From NCBI GenBank assembly GCA_013399015.1, contig VWZX01006814.1:3508699-3572698 (forward strand): a stretch of DNA of 64,000 nucleotides, written 5' to 3'. Both the position numbers and the translations under genes were made by a program. How positions within the stretch are numbered: the stretch's first letter is position 1; every line of letters starts with the position of its first letter. The notes under the pieces were generated by a model. It did not search any database, was not told the DNA's origin, and worked only from the letters and a program-made list of their open reading frames with translations. Positions 34,098 through 47,704 of this stretch are shown one piece after another. Source of the DNA: Galbula dea (lineage: Eukaryota > Chordata > Aves > Piciformes > Galbulidae).

Positions 34098-35694
34098 CAA
34101 AAAGGCCTGCTTGGCTCCGGTCAGATCTTTCTAAAGCCCAGAAATGTCCAGTTAACACCAAATGAAACAAGGGGCTGTGGATGCTGGGGGTAGTATTTAC
34201 CTGGAACCATGCAGTGGTTCTGCTGCTAGGTGTCCTGCCTCACTAGAGGAACTCCCATCTCCAGAGCATGGAGGATGCAGGAGCTCTGCAACCACATCCA
34301 CCAAGCCATCTCCACCTCCAAAGGCAGCACCAAACCACAAGTAGGAGGGACTAGAGCAGCATTCACAGACTCCCTAGCCCCCCGATGGGAATAGCCTCAT
34401 GTCAATTCCCAGGATTTTGCTTGCAGCCTTCTCTGTGCTTTCATCTGCTGCTTCTCCTTATTGCATGTGTGTAGGATTATTTTTAAATAGAAACCTATTA
34501 AGAAGTCCACAGGCATTGAAACCAGAATGGATTCATCCTTTTAGTCTGAGTGCTTCACCTGAGGCATTAGATCAGCCCTGCTAATCAGTGGGCTGCTGCC
34601 TGTGGTAAACAGCCCTGCAAAACTGGAAGGCCATAGGGTTTCTTGACTATAGGGCATCCACCAGAACAGAACAGCAACAAAGACATCTAATGGCATATTT
34701 ATACACACACCACAGGAGAACAACTTGCTCAGCAGCACTCTTCTACTGCAACAGTTATATTTATGTATGCAAAAAACTTGTAAAAATCTGGCACAGACCC
34801 ACTGTGGTTTAATGCAAAAGAGCCTACAAAAAAACCTCCTGCAACAAAACCCCAATCATACTTTGATATTAAAAAAACCCCAACCCTTAAAACAGCAGTG
34901 TTGATTTCCTCTTCTCCGTCAGACAAGTAAACTGGTAGCACTGGGTTATATGTTTATTAACCAACAGGTCCACTATCAGACTGACTCGATTCAGGACTGA
35001 GCACTCAACAGTACTGTGCTGTGAGAACCCTTCCTCTCTACATACAGTTGTGCTGTCAGCCTGCAACAAAGACCTGTCTGTAAGATGAGGGCAAGAAGTT
35101 GTTAGCTTTAGCAGTATTTTTAGGTAGCCACTTCTACTTGCAAATACCAGCAACAAGATTTGTACATGAGGATGTTTAGCTCCAGGCTGTTGTTTCCGAA
35201 CAGGAGTGCTAAGTACTGGAGGAGCATAGATAAATCTGGACTTTTGGTCATATCTGTCAGCAAGAGCTGTATCTGCTAACAGTGAAAAAGGCTGGAAGAA
35301 AAATTATGAGAAACTGCAAAACAATTCCAGCAAACAGGTAGCTCAAGTAGTTCAAACAGACAGGTAAAAGTAATCTGAAAATTTGCTGGGAGCCCTCACC
35401 CCGATATTGAGAAGCCGGTGCCACAAGAATGGGCTTTTATGGTGCCCCCCCAGCACCCATTCTGGCAAGAACAGTTTGCTGGCAATTAAGCTGCTTCTAG
35501 CCCAGTGCATTTGCTCACAAGCATCGTGAGGACAATTCTGCACTGTGAGAAGGGGAGACTCCCACTCCTAAAGATGACCACCCAACATGAAGCACCTTGC
35601 TGCCACGACCACAGGCCTTCAGAGAGCTGCCAGTGCAATCCAGAATTAGGGAGCAGTGAATCAGCAACGGTACAAACCACAGACCCAAACCAAA

Positions 35695-38600
35695 CTTTCA
35701 TACATTTGTATGTTTATTATTTCAAAGTACAATATATACATAAGGTACAGTGATATCTTCAAAAACTTTATACAGAAACAGGTATCTACAAAATTAAATC
35801 AATAGACATTCTGTGTACATCCAGACAACATACATACATATATTGGAAGATTCAACATAGTTTCAAGTTAGAACACGAAAATGGGAAGGAATCCCACATC
35901 CATCTTGGAAAAGCTCTAAATACCATCCATCTCCCTCTGCAAACAACCACCTGCCCTTTGACTGGTTCCAGGTCGTTGTGGAGACACAGTAAAGCTGATT
36001 ACTAGTGCCACCTGCTGCTGACATTCACCATAGCCGTTGTATCCACTGACAGCAGGAAAGGTAACGGGACAGACTTTGCTCCTGGAACCCTTCCTAGATT
36101 CGGGTCGCTGTAGAATGGGGGCACTCAGCTTTACAACCGATTGACTGGAAGCCAGATATCTTTTTTTTTTGTAGTTATGAACCAAAATATTGTAATAAAA
36201 AAGATTTCAAGAGCGAGTACTTTCAGTTTTATTAGCTGAAGATACTGCAGGTGTTGCCAGCAGCAAGTGGAGATGACAAGCATGTATCTGAGGAACAAAT
36301 CAAAACAATGTCCATTGTTTTCTGGAGACTAAAATTAAACGCATTGCACAAGCCTCTGTGGCAGAAAGCCAGTGATTACTATAGCATAAAATGGTATTCT
36401 TCAGTTTAGAGGGTCTGGCTTTGGACAATGACAGTGCTGGATTTTATAGAGGGTGGAAAAGCACAGGCAGCAGCTTTCCTGTAGGGCCTCCAAAAACATC
36501 TGGATATACAATGTTTGAATTAAAAGAGCACCCTGAGCATTTAAGGAACAGCTGTTTAACCCTGTAGGCTACAACTAGCTACAAGCTGGAAATTTTCAAA
36601 AGCAGCCTGTGGCAATGACATGCCTAATGGACACTGAATTTCAGTTATAGGTATGTAGCTAACTGCTCCAGGCTGCCTTCAAAATTAGTTTCTCTCTAGA
36701 ATTCAATTTATCAGAGAACAGTTTTCAGTCTCAGGTTCATAAAGTTTGCAAAACAAGGGTAAGTGAAGCGTGATTGCTAGGTAGGCCTTGCACCCACTCT
36801 GCACCAGCTAGTGCTCACCTGTGTGAGCCACCCCACAGAACACCTTTTTACAGGACCTGTTCCGGTTACCTCCACCAACAATATTACACTCCTGACAATC
36901 TACTCCATGGAAACAACAGGCAGGTGGCTTGCCAGCAACGTTTTTATGGCTAATACACCACTGCCTCTCATAAATGAGCAGCACTGTCATGCAAAGTTGC
37001 TGGCTGACGCTGTCATGTATTCATCACATTTCAGGCTTACTGGACAGAGTTATTTGCCAATGTGTGAGCTAGAGTGAAATTTCCATTTCTATTAGGTATG
37101 TTTAAAATACTGCCTGTACAAGATGATTTTGGACCATGAAAATACTGTGCACAATGAAAAAAGCAGTATTTTGGCTGCTTTGTGTGTCTCCATGACCAAG
37201 AACAGACAGTCCAAGAAGTTAGCAGTGCTACAGACAGGAATCAGCATTTCCAGTAGGGCAAGAGGACAGCTAACTAAGTTTATCAAATAACTTAAAAGGA
37301 GAAACAACCATGCCAAAAAGAAGAAAGAACTTCCACAATGTCATTGCACTTATTCCATCTGCACCACACCTCTCCTTCATTCACATTGTACATCTGGAGA
37401 ACATACATTAAATGATTACAATATTAAAATGGCATCTAAAATATTGGAGTCATTCAGTTGAATGCCTGAAAATATTCAGAGATCTGGTTAAAGCATGAAA
37501 ACAAACAAGAGCTAAGCTATGCTTTGACATGCAAATTGTTCTAAATATTTCTCTCAGAAGGTCTAGTTCAGTCACAAACAACTGTCTGTTCACCTCCTGG
37601 AAGCTGGTGACAAATCTGTTTCAGCAGAGCCAGGTATTCTCCTCTTCACAGCACTCAAAACAATAGAGGTAGTCCCATGACTGGACTGATCCAAATTCCC
37701 TAACACTTCAGATAACCACTACTCTCAGGAATTAGAAAAATATATGTATAAAACCCCACGCAGATTAAAGACTCAGTTTCTACAATGCTAAGTCAGGTTT
37801 CAAGTAATTTGTTTCCACCCCCCAATTTGAAAGAAATACTTCACCCTTTGACACTGAAGGGACCTGCCATCCAAGACTCTTGAAGCTGTCTGGACCACAA
37901 ATCAGGTCTTGATCCTGCAAGGACTTTCAGGGTTTTCAGTCTTTTAAGTGAAAGAAAAGTCTCACTGTCTTGAGTCAAACTACTCAAACCAAATCAGGTC
38001 CTTTTACTCAATTTGGTTCATTATACTGCTCAAGTGGCACCTGAAAATGGAGTACACACCTCTAAGTCACCCAGATGCTTTGACAAATTATCCTCCTGTG
38101 TGCTGCTGGATTCAGGCCCTTTATTTTGTGCATGATGCAAATGGTGCCTGCAGTAGATAGATTCCACTCCCCTTCCCACCCCCAAGTATCCTTTCTAATT
38201 AAAATAGCTAAAGCATTGCTATTGTAAATGTACAGTGAGTCTTTCATGGTAACACGAAGTTCAAGTATTTAATAAAAACCCTAAGTATATATTTACACTG
38301 TGATCTGGTCGATTAATTTTGGTCAAAAGGCAATAAATCCAGAAATCTATGCATTTACTGCTGGAATAGAGATATTTCAGATTCTGTAAATTACTTATCC
38401 TGGAAGTAAAGTGTGAACATAATGCAGTGACTAACTAGAGTCTTGTCACCTTGACACTCTTCCTCCATCACCCTCTCAGCCGCTGAAGGACTAAGTAACA
38501 GTCCTCAGTTCGTGCAATTTTGACTTAACTAATTCTTCACAACAGTAAAATCAAGGAGCTCCATGTATTTCAGTGCCACTTTCACAGCACAACCCATGGA

Positions 38601-39579
38601 ATACAATCCCATTTGGATGTATTTCCCATTTCTTACTGTTACTTTCACGAGCTGGTCTAGCCACAGATAATAGAAAATTCAGTAATGTTCTATTTGTCTT
38701 TGAAACCAGATTTTCTGATCATCTGAAGAGAGGCAATCACAATGTCTACCTCTTCATGGGTGGTTACAGCTCCTACTTTTTAAATGCTGTCAGCTATGCA
38801 GAAGGCCAGACAACTTTATTAACCAGTTAGTGATATCAGATTTCTTTAGATCTGTATGTCTAAAGACCAAGGGTTTACAGGGTCTGCTGAATTTATACAT
38901 TTCAATCACATATACTCAACAACTGAGTCAGAAAGCTTCTTGATGCCCTAGTTTTACTGCTGTTTTACTTCTTCTGAATAAACTAATCAGTTGAATGTTA
39001 ATCTAAAGCAGAAAATATGCAGTATCATGGTCACCACTTAAAAAACAAAAAATTTTTTGACAGAGCATTTTTCCATGCATGTCAAAAATGCATAATGAAC
39101 TTAAATATCAGAAATAAAATGCAAGAAAGTAATTAGTATCTGAAAAGTTAAAGTTCTGTAACACTCAGTATGTTCAACAGCAACTATGACATAACTAGTT
39201 TTATTTTTTCAAGGGCCCTCATTAAAAGACTTTAATTATACAGTGCAGAAATTAAAATCTCACTGCAACTCACTCAAAACATACTACGCACTGCAAAGTA
39301 TCTGTATGCCATTTCAAATAAAAGTTTTAGGTAATGTAGTGTGTAGTAAAATTCAGCAACACCTCAGGCCAGCATTTTGTAGACAGAAGCACACTGATGC
39401 CAAATCCTGCAGGTCTCTCACAGGAGTGAGGACAGCCGGTATGGTTAAAGGCTGTATATGCAAAACACTGGATGCTTGTGCTGGCAGGCAATCAAATTTC
39501 ATGAAAAATGTAAAAACCAGTGTTCTGTAGCAGCTGCCTTTCCTGCATCTTCATGTTGGTTATTCCATAAAAGTTTTAG
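35695..39579 (-). other. CCDC186: CCDC186 3' UTR
   Basis: About 3.9 kb of AT-rich DNA without long open frames after the stop codon, matching the long 3' UTR known for mammalian CCDC186. Other minus-strand AATAAA words (for example near 36226, 38120, 38814 and 39199) could give shorter forms. A Pumilio-type word, TGTAAATA on the minus strand, lies at 38290-38297. Extent is inferred from the poly(A) signal. Confidence 0.65.
35713..35718 (-). terminator. CCDC186: CCDC186 distal polyadenylation signal
   Basis: TTTATT on the + strand, hence AATAAA on the minus strand. It is followed (35688 downward) by a GT-rich run, GTTTGGTTTGGGTCTGTGG on the minus strand, a strong downstream element. Cleavage is expected near 35695. 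Confidence 0.75.
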
Positions 39580-39663
39580 TTATGTCTGCTTTACCTTCTG
39601 TTCCAGTTCATGCTTGTGTTTAATAAGTCGTTCTATTTCTGTTCCTAGAGTCTGAAGGTTTTC
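39580..39663 (-). CDS. CCDC186: CCDC186 coding exon 15 (last), residues 887-913
   Basis: Acceptor CAAAG|GAA; reads ENLQTLGTEIERLIKHKHEL and ends QKVKQT then TAA at 39582-39580. The final helix closely matches the human C-terminus. The exon continues into the 3' UTR. Confidence 0.95.
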   Translation of the reverse strand, partial: ENLQTLGTEIERLIKHKHELEQKVKQT

Positions 39664-40349
39664 CTTTGAGGGGGGGAAAAAATAAAAAGGATGGGATAAG
39701 TTACAGGGAAAACAAGCCAATCAGCACAAAATGCACTAACAAGTTAAAAGTAATGTTTATGTCAGCAGGTTGGTAGTTTCAAGTATCCACAACAAGTGCA
39801 AATGATTAGAGTTGGAAAAAAAACAGGCTAATTTTAATAAAGGATGCAAAGCTCTCAGCAAGTCTTTTTTTTGAAGTTACTAATATTCTACATGCTGTCT
39901 GGAAAGTATACGGTTCAAAGGGAATGTTAATTACAGGACAAAATCTCCAACTTTTGCAAAATGCTGCAATCCAGCTGGCAGCCTGCACAACATTTTCCAC
40001 CCTGCCACCTTTCCTGTGCAGCAGACATGCAAATCCAACACAGCTCAACAGGGTATCTAGCTGCTGGAACAAGGCTCATGCTCCTGGCTCCACTGGGGAG
40101 CAGTTACCCACTGAAAGCACAAGGCAGCCCAGAATGTATTTCAAAAAGTAGGCCATTAGTGCAAGCATACGACAAGGGTCCCAAAACAGATCCAACTAGA
40201 TCATATTACTAACTCTGTGATTAATCAAACCCTATCTGTGGCACCAATTCACAATGTGCTAACTTCTGAAAAGACTCCTTAACAGCATGCATCTCTCTGA
40301 GTACCTCAGAACCGTAAGAATGTGTGGAAGAACTGACATAGCTACTCAC

Positions 40350-40569
40350 TTTCAATGTAATATTTTTCAGTAATGTATCTTCTAACACAGCCTGCAGCTT
40401 CCTGTTTATCTCCAAGGAGAGTTCCAAAGTGAGACCACTATCTGCAGGATGAGATGTATACAGAGATGCCATAATCCCACCTCGTCTACTCAAGTGTACT
40501 TTGTTGAAGTCAGAGGCCTCTGATGATAGTGTTCCAGCTTCTTCCCGCAAAATGTAACTCTGAATAATT
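40350..40569 (-). CDS. CCDC186: CCDC186 coding exon 14, residues 813-886
   Basis: Acceptor CCCTCAG|AAT, donor AAA|GTGAGTA. Carries KVHLSRRGGIMASLYTSHPA and LELSLEINRKLQAVLEDTLL, nearly identical to human. This conserved C-terminal segment is part of the region that in the worm orthologue mediates membrane and RAB2 association (family knowledge). Confidence 0.96.
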
Positions 40570-41618
40570 CTGAGGGAAAATAATGATAAAAAAAAAAAGT
40601 CACACCATTACAAAGCAGTGAAAAGTCAGAGGGTGAAGTAATTTCAGATTCCTGACATAAGAGTAATTTTATTTTCAAGCAGTACCGCATTACTGAAAAG
40701 GGAGTAAAAATTAACTCCTGCAATTTCTAGGTCAAAGGAAATCCTAGGATATCAGAAGTGTTATAGAAGATGCTGGTAAGCTGAGTCACTACAACGTGCA
40801 AGGTTCACATACTTGGAAGTATTTTGAGAAAGCAATATTACTACTGGAGAAAAAAAGATAATTAAAAATAAAAGCATTTACTTTTCTTTGACAACAAATG
40901 AGGCAGAAATTACAAAGCTGTTGCTGAAGAGTCTTCACAAGCTGTGATCGTGTTCTATGAAATACTACCAGATGGACACAAATGTATAGGCTCATTAAAC
41001 AAGGGCTATACGTAACAGGCAACTGTACTTCCAGAGGAAGCTATATGCCATGATCTCTTCCCCTCCTAACCAAAGTTTCAGATACCATCCTGTAAGATGG
41101 TATTTCCATGTAAGTGGAATCTTGTCTCCCATGTTAAAACCCAACCACCTTTGGCTCAGATACATTGTTTGTTTGATACGCGTGTCAGACCACCAGCTGG
41201 AATTACACGATTCACATTCTAAAACAAACACAATCAGCACCCTTTTAAGCACAGGAAAAGTACTCTTTCTGTTAGCCAGCAGCAGCATCCACCTCAAATC
41301 ACCCACCCGGTGACCGTTTTGCTACTAAAAAACAAAAATCAAACCAGCACTTGCACCAGTCTATTCCTCCTGAAAAATTTTACTAATGAACAGCTTGGCA
41401 ATTACTTTAACTGCTGGGGAAAGACGGGGGTGGGGACGGGACAACCAACCAACCTGCCCAAGACTAGCCCTACCTTTGAGATCTACTGCCCCTGCAATGC
41501 TTTGATCCTCTTAAGTATTTTAATTCAGGCAATTACTTGTCTCACATAAAATCCAGAACATTTGTCTAGTGCACCAGCTCATCACTGGAAAACTGTATGA
41601 ACAGAACTCAGAACATAC

Positions 41619-41829
41619 TTTGTTTTTTTCCTGATTTCTTCCACCAGCTGTTTAATGTGATCCTCCATAAACTCCATCTTTTCATTTTTTCGAGCATGTG
41701 CCTTCTGTAGCCTTAGTATTCTTTCAACCAAGACAGACTTGTCCACCTCTGGGAAGCTATCCACAGCTACTGATGATCCAGTATTCTCAGGCGATCGATC
41801 CTCATTGCTGCTGCGCGCATTAAGGGATC
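41619..41829 (-). CDS. CCDC186: CCDC186 coding exon 13, residues 743-812
   Basis: Acceptor TTGGCAG|GAT, donor ACAAA|GTATG. Starts in the Ser-rich linker (SLNARSSNEDRSPENTGSS) and passes into a very conserved helix (RLQKAHARKNEKMEFMEDHI). Confidence 0.96.
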
Positions 41830-42863
41830 CTGCCAATACATCCATATTTGTAAAAGCTCATTTTGCCTTTATACTAGATAAAGTGTCTCCACTAGTGCAG
41901 TGCATGCAGCATTCATTACATTTCAGTAGCTTAGGAAACTTTCTTCAGAATGTCAGTTTTCCCTTATATGTTAGTGGGGCTTTATATAAACAATCCTTAT
42001 ACCACTTAAATGATACATGCTGAGACAGCAGTGTAGTCCTCCAGCATGGGCAATAGTTCCTTTAGCGTAAGTGAGCTTGTAATGCTTATTCCTGCGTAAG
42101 TACCTTCATGTTCATTCATATTACTTTGTATAAAACTGACCTGATTTTAAACATATCTGTTTTGGAGTCCACTAAAATTATAACACTGAAACCTGTACAG
42201 ACTGGCAAAAGCCCAATGTATCACTCTGCAGTACTGATAGCTTAGAGCTTCAAGTTTTTGTTTTCTTTCTGTTCTTCTCTCTAAGTATTTATCTCTCTCA
42301 TACAATAAGATTGCAGAACACTTTGACAGAAGCCCAAAAGATACTGAGGAAGAAAAGAGGTGGTGCTTTCAGGGCTAAAGATAACCACTTTACTTCTAAC
42401 TCAATAGAAAGTAATGAATTTTACACAACTACACTAATGCCTCTAACCATGCCAATTGATTTATCATTTACAAAGTTGCTACTGCCAATAGTGCAATTAA
42501 ACAATGCTGGAAACCACTGCTCATTTTTGCTTTCCCTCTGGCACCATTTAAGAGGGTCCTCTATAAACTGGAGTCCTCTGAGCTTCCTCCAAACATAAAA
42601 GCAACAGAACAAAAAAAGTAGGCATTTAAATAGAACCAAAATGCATAAACATTAAACTTTAGTCTTGTACTAACAACAAGCACATACAACTGCATTCAGC
42701 CAAGAGCATTTTGGTGCTTAAGGTTGTTTCGTCATCTTTAATGGGAGTCTACCAACACACTGCATAGGCACAAGCCACAGAAAGAGCAAGGCTCACAGCA
42801 GCATGCCATGGCAACCTTAAGGTGGAAGGACTGTTTTGGCAGCCCTGCTACGTGCTGTATTAC

Positions 42864-42944
42864 CTGATGAACTGGAACGGCTCCCCATGCTGCTGACTTC
42901 TTTGTCATAATTACCATTTTCCATCTGTTCCAATTTCCTCCGTG
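42864..42944 (-). CDS. CCDC186: CCDC186 coding exon 12, residues 716-742
   Basis: Acceptor CTTTTAG|CAC, donor TCATCAG|GTAAT. Reads RRKLEQMENGNYDKEVSSMG followed by the Ser-rich hinge that ends the main coiled coil. Too short for a stand-alone open frame; found by homology and by matching splice phases on both sides. Confidence 0.94.
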
Positions 42945-43830
42945 CTAAAAGTGTAACGAAATAATAGTTACCAACAGCAGATTAAACCCCCAAAATCACA
43001 GTGTTACACAATATACAAGAACTCTAACCCTCTCTGATCTGCACTACTTTAACATGGCTTGCAGATAAGATAGTGGTAGCAAATATAAAAACTCCAAACC
43101 CAAACAGCTCACCTTCTCTCCCTGCTCCCAACCATGAAGCACCTTGATGCAACATCCACCACAATCCCTACACCCTCCAGCAGTTGCTAGCTGAAGAGGG
43201 CAAATGCCAGACATAGTCAGGACTAAAACAAGGAGACTTAAATTTGATTTTACTTTTGGTTAGGACTGCCATGTAAATAACTACTAAATGAAAGAATGGC
43301 AGCTCTGTTCCAGGATCTCATAACTGTATCACTGGGAGCTGAGTGCAGTACTTGTGCCAGAAGCACCACTCATTCAGCAGGGATCAAGAGGGAAAGTGCA
43401 CAGCTGTTCATATATGTATAAAGAGATGCGAGGTTTCTCTTGCACAATGCCAACAGGATCTCTTCTTTCAAATACATTTCAAACATTTTTGATTAAATTG
43501 AAATCTATTTGCATTCAGAACATATGCATTATTGGGTATCTAATGATTTCTGTTTGTTGACAAAATGAGTCATCAGTCTCTCCATATCAGTCTTTAAAAA
43601 CTGAAGTGCTTTGTTTAACAGCCTACAAAATAACTGTCATCAGCAATGACACAGTCAGCAACCAGAAAACTTCTAGCAGCTTTTGAATATACTCCTACAC
43701 AGAACAGGATCCACATATACCCACAGTGACATTTCAGTAGCCACATACACAATAACAAAGACCATGCTCTTTTGAAATTAATCTTTCCTTGTACGTCTAA
43801 GTCCATTTTATATCTGAAAATAATTTCAAC

Positions 43831-44020
43831 CTAGCTGAAGCTGTTTTGTGAGATCTTTCAGATTTGCTGCATGCTTGCGCTTCTGAGTAGCCAGTTCATC
43901 CTTCAGTTCATCCACATGGGTCTTCAGCACAGTTAGTTCTTTCTGCTCTGAAGCTAGCTGAGTCTGTAGTGTCTCAATCTCTCGCTTTTGTTGATCCTCC
44001 TCCTTTTGTAACTTGGCGGC
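43831..44020 (-). CDS. CCDC186: CCDC186 coding exon 11, residues 653-715
   Basis: Acceptor ATTTCAG|GCC, donor CTAG|GTTGAA. Encodes heptad-patterned helix (KREIETLQTQLASEQKELTV, then VDELKDELATQKRKHAANLK). The part between residues 653 and 680 differs more from human than the exons on either side. Confidence 0.94.
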
Positions 44021-44665
44021 CTGAAATTATAGTTTTATTTTCAGTCACATACAAGAAAAATCCAGGCTGACCATACTGTATGCTCAACAGTCTTAACTCT
44101 GCACTTTTCACCTGAGAATCTCTCACATTTATTATTCAGCTAAACACTACCACTCCAAATCAACATACAACACACTGCAACACTGCAGTAAGACTCCTGA
44201 ACTATCCCCAAAACATCTACATGATACAAAACAGAGCCATGCAGAGCTGTACTGTGCAGTCATGTTACCTTCCATGACACACTAAGTTTATTAAAAATTA
44301 CCTTATCTCACAGTACAAACAGGACCTAAGAAACAGTTTACAGTAATAAGTTTCTCAGACAAATGACAACCTTTTGACTGTTTCAGTGACATTTGCACAG
44401 AGAACAACTCTGTGGTCCCAGAAAAACAGAAAGCAACATGCTAACATCCCCTCCTTTCACTGCAGTGTGCCTCAGGATTTCTTTCCCCTTGGACACATGA
44501 GGTGTCCACATCTCCCTGCTATTATTCTATCAAACTGGCAAACTCAATGAGAAACTGTGGTCAGGTTAAGCAAAGACACGAGGTGGAATTTTTGGGCCAC
44601 ATCTTTTGTCAGTACGAAACAATATCTTACCTAGTGCAAAAAAATAAGCTGCACATTGTACTCAC

Positions 44666-44921
44666 CAGATCATCTTTAGCCTGTTGAACACATTCCAGTT
44701 GATTCTGCAGCTCTCTTTCACTGTAAGAAAGCTTATCCAACTGGCTCTGTAAGGAATTGTTTTCAGACTGAAGCTGTGCATTCTTACTGGTTAATTTTTC
44801 AGTGAATATCAATAGCTCAGATTCTCTTTTCCGACTACCTTCAATGTCCTTCTGGAGATCAGCAACCAGAGAATTGAAACCATCAATTTCTTCCTTTAAA
44901 GCACTGATTTCTTGTTCATCT
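44666..44921 (-). CDS. CCDC186: CCDC186 coding exon 10, residues 567-652
   Basis: Acceptor TTGACAG|AGA, donor GATCTG|GTGAGT. Contains NSLVADLQKDIEGSRKRESE and LTSKNAQLQSENNSLQSQ, clearly the human coiled-coil segment. Confidence 0.96.
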
Positions 44922-45862
44922 CTGTCAAAACAATTGTATGTTATTGTAGATAACCTGAGCTTAAAAATATGAAACCTTGTTGAAATAAAAGCATTCAGGT
45001 CAAGACCAAATAAGGCAGAGGAACAATTAATGACCCTGAGCATCTGCTAGTCACTAGATTAATGCCAAGGGAGTTTGCAGATTCCATTTCCTGACATGTT
45101 GCAGTGATGAAGTGACAGATATCTCTATCCCACAGAAGGACACTAGCAGTCATTAGCTTCCTCAAGGAAGATAATCCCTCTGTATTCAACTTCATGAGCT
45201 TCAGTAAAGGGTATAAACAAAAACCTTGAGACCAGAACCTGTAAATAAGAGGTAGGTCTTCAAATCTAATAAAGGTGGTCATTCTCTAAAAGGACTTCTA
45301 GAGATGATGAAATACTCCAATTTTGAGCTTCTCCAGCACAGCAGTATGGTGTCTTCTGAAACATTCTTATCCAAGTAGTGTAGCTTTGATTCCAAGGACC
45401 TGTCTTCACTATCCCTCCCCACAATCCTCTACAAAACAAGTTCTTGTTTCTACTGAAATACTCCCATTAGGATCTAACACTTGCAACCCATTCAAGTGAC
45501 AAAGGCAGTATCTTCTGTTATGATCAACATTTTAGAGAAAGCGATTAAAAGTAATTCCAAAATCAGCAGCTGTTAAGGTTAGGCTAGAAATGCCCACCTC
45601 TCATTTGCTTTTGCAATATTATTTTGTTGGTTCTTCAGTCATAGGTTTTCTACACCTTTCTAAAGCCTTACCTTCCAACATCAGCAGAAAAATCCTCACC
45701 TCCTTCTCACAGAATTAGAAATCTCACAGATGAGAAAAACTTAAATTAGGACAGGGATTCTTCAAACTACAATACATTTTAAAGCATCAATAATTTCAAT
45801 AAAGGAAAACTTTTACATCCCAGACAGTCTTTGAAATCATTCCTCAAACTGCATAGCTGTAC

Positions 45863-46005
45863 CTCTGATGTTGATCTTGCAGACGATCTACAGTTTTGAC
45901 TTTGTCCAGCAAATTCTGAATTTCAGCTTTCTGTCTGTTAATGATTTCTTTATATTTGGATAATTCATCTTCTGTTCTTAAACGCTCATCCTCTAGACAC
46001 TTTAC
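45863..46005 (-). CDS. CCDC186: CCDC186 coding exon 9, residues 520-566
   Basis: Acceptor TGTTTAG|GTA, donor CATCAGAG|GTAC. Reads VKCLEDERLRTEDELSKYKE and then INRQKAEIQNLLDKVKT. Almost identical to human except for the last ten residues. Confidence 0.95.
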
Positions 46006-46790
46006 CTAAACAGAAAACAAAACAGGAAACAGAAACTATTTATTCTCCCAAACTTCAGAGTTGAATCACTCTAATCAAATGTCTAGATTGCTGTATAAAG
46101 CTTCTCTATTATTTTTTGGTGGTTCCAAGTGGCTTAGAACAATAACACAACTATTGCATACCAAATGCAGACAGGAAAATAAACAGGAAGAAAAACTACA
46201 ACAAGCAAACCCAAATTAAACTGAACATGTGTGATTAATATTACTTCTGTTCTAAGTCTCAAACTATCAGTCTAATTGACCAGGATCCAAAGACAATCTT
46301 TCCCCAGTTACCAAGGCAACCCTGTATTATATCTTCCTTCCTTCTTCTCAGGTCTTCTTGAACTAAATCCCTGCTCTGGATAGAGGGACTGGCAGACTAA
46401 CGTGAAGACTGTTCAGAAGTTAGGGATATCATATACTCCTTACCAGAGGTACAAACTCTACAGAACTAGCTTCACAGGTAGGAAAAACTTATCAGTATTT
46501 TTCAAAGTTACTAAACTTAAAAGATGTTTACTAAAATGCTCTTCACAACTTCTCAGTCAAACGATGCATGCACCATGAAACAAAACATCGCTGTACTATG
46601 GATCAACAGATAAGAAAGGCCACCCAGAGTCAACAGTTACATATCCCTTCTAGTCTCATGCCAGTCACTCTCTAGTCACACTGTTTATTCTGAAGGAAGT
46701 AAAAGTATAGTTAACAGACTGAGTCTAGTCTTCTTCCAAAACTCAACATTTGCCTTTAGCCCCACTGCAATCCAATGTAGTGCACATTAC

Positions 46791-46877
46791 CTTTGTTCTC
46801 AGTGTTCGAAGCTCATCCATGCCTTCTTTAAATGTTCTCTTCAGGTCTTCCAGTTCTTTTATTTTCGCATGATGCAC
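46791..46877 (-). CDS. CCDC186: CCDC186 coding exon 8, residues 491-519
   Basis: Acceptor CAAAAG|GTG, donor ACAAAG|GTAATG. Reads VHHAKIKELEDLKRTFKEGM and then DELRTLRTK, almost identical to human. Confidence 0.96.
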
Positions 46878-47605
46878 CTTTTGAAAGAGTGAGAAGCTCT
46901 TTGAGAAATCTGAATGGATGGTGGCATCTCCTGGGATGTCAAAAAGATCTAGGCCAACGCAGGCCACCACAAGAGCTGAGACTGCATGAGGCTTGTTTTA
47001 CTTCTTCAAAAAACAAAGCCAAGCCTAAAAGCTTCCTATTGTTCTCAGTTCTTCTGAGAATAAAGAAGATTACACAGTCTGGGTTTAGGTGTACACACCT
47101 ATGCCACAACAGCCCCTGGGGAAAGTTCTAGGCAAACTGACACCTGGTTAACTCTGAATATGGCATGTGCATATATGAGCTGTGAGCAGATACTAAATCA
47201 TTACAGAATTTCGCTTTCAGGCTAGCAAATCTTTACACAGAACAGCGGCTGTTTCTGTCTCTCCTTGCCATATAACTTGGCAAAATACTGGTCAGAGAAA
47301 AGCCTACATATCATCTGAATTTGTGCTCTAAATGACAGCAACATTCATGTTTATAAATGAAAGACCAGTTATCTCATCCTTATTATATCATACTTTTCCC
47401 ATAACTTTGTTTTTAAAAAGTGAGCCCAAGGTAATAGTTAAAAACATCCTCCAAAAACGCAGGGCTGGAGGCAGGCCCTTGGGATGTAGTATTAGGCCAA
47501 AAAGAAAAATGTAAGTAGCTTAAAATAAGAATCTCAATTAAAAACTCATTGAAGTCTTAATAATTAAGTTGCTACCTGTGTTGTCTCCACACACCACATA
47601 TTTAC

Positions 47606-47704
47606 CTCCAGGTGATCAGATTTCTCCTGAATCTGTTTCTCTAGTTCTCCTTTAGTTACTCGGAGTTTTGCATCCAATTCATTTGATTTAATTTCTTCTG
47701 ACTC
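47606..47704 (-). CDS. CCDC186: CCDC186 coding exon 7, residues 458-490
   Basis: Acceptor CTTTTAG|GAG, donor CTGGAG|GTAAAT. Reads ESEEIKSNELDAKLRVTKGE and LEKQIQEKSDHLE. Coiled coil; not visible as an ATG-started frame, found by homology and phase. Confidence 0.95.

Larger units (their letters stand above)
29688..35694. other. Intergenic DNA, right part
   Basis: No gene was supported. It contains two short CR1 pieces (31230 and 34036) and a TA/CA microsatellite (32947-32985). The region ends at the expected CCDC186 cleavage site, so the two genes' 3' ends are about 27.7 kb apart. Confidence 0.55.

Noticed and set aside
45302..45357. C/D-box snoRNA-like pattern (GATGATGA ... CTGA) on the + strand
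   Set aside because: Boxes are only about 45 bases apart, no terminal stem forms, and it lies antisense to the host gene CCDC186.
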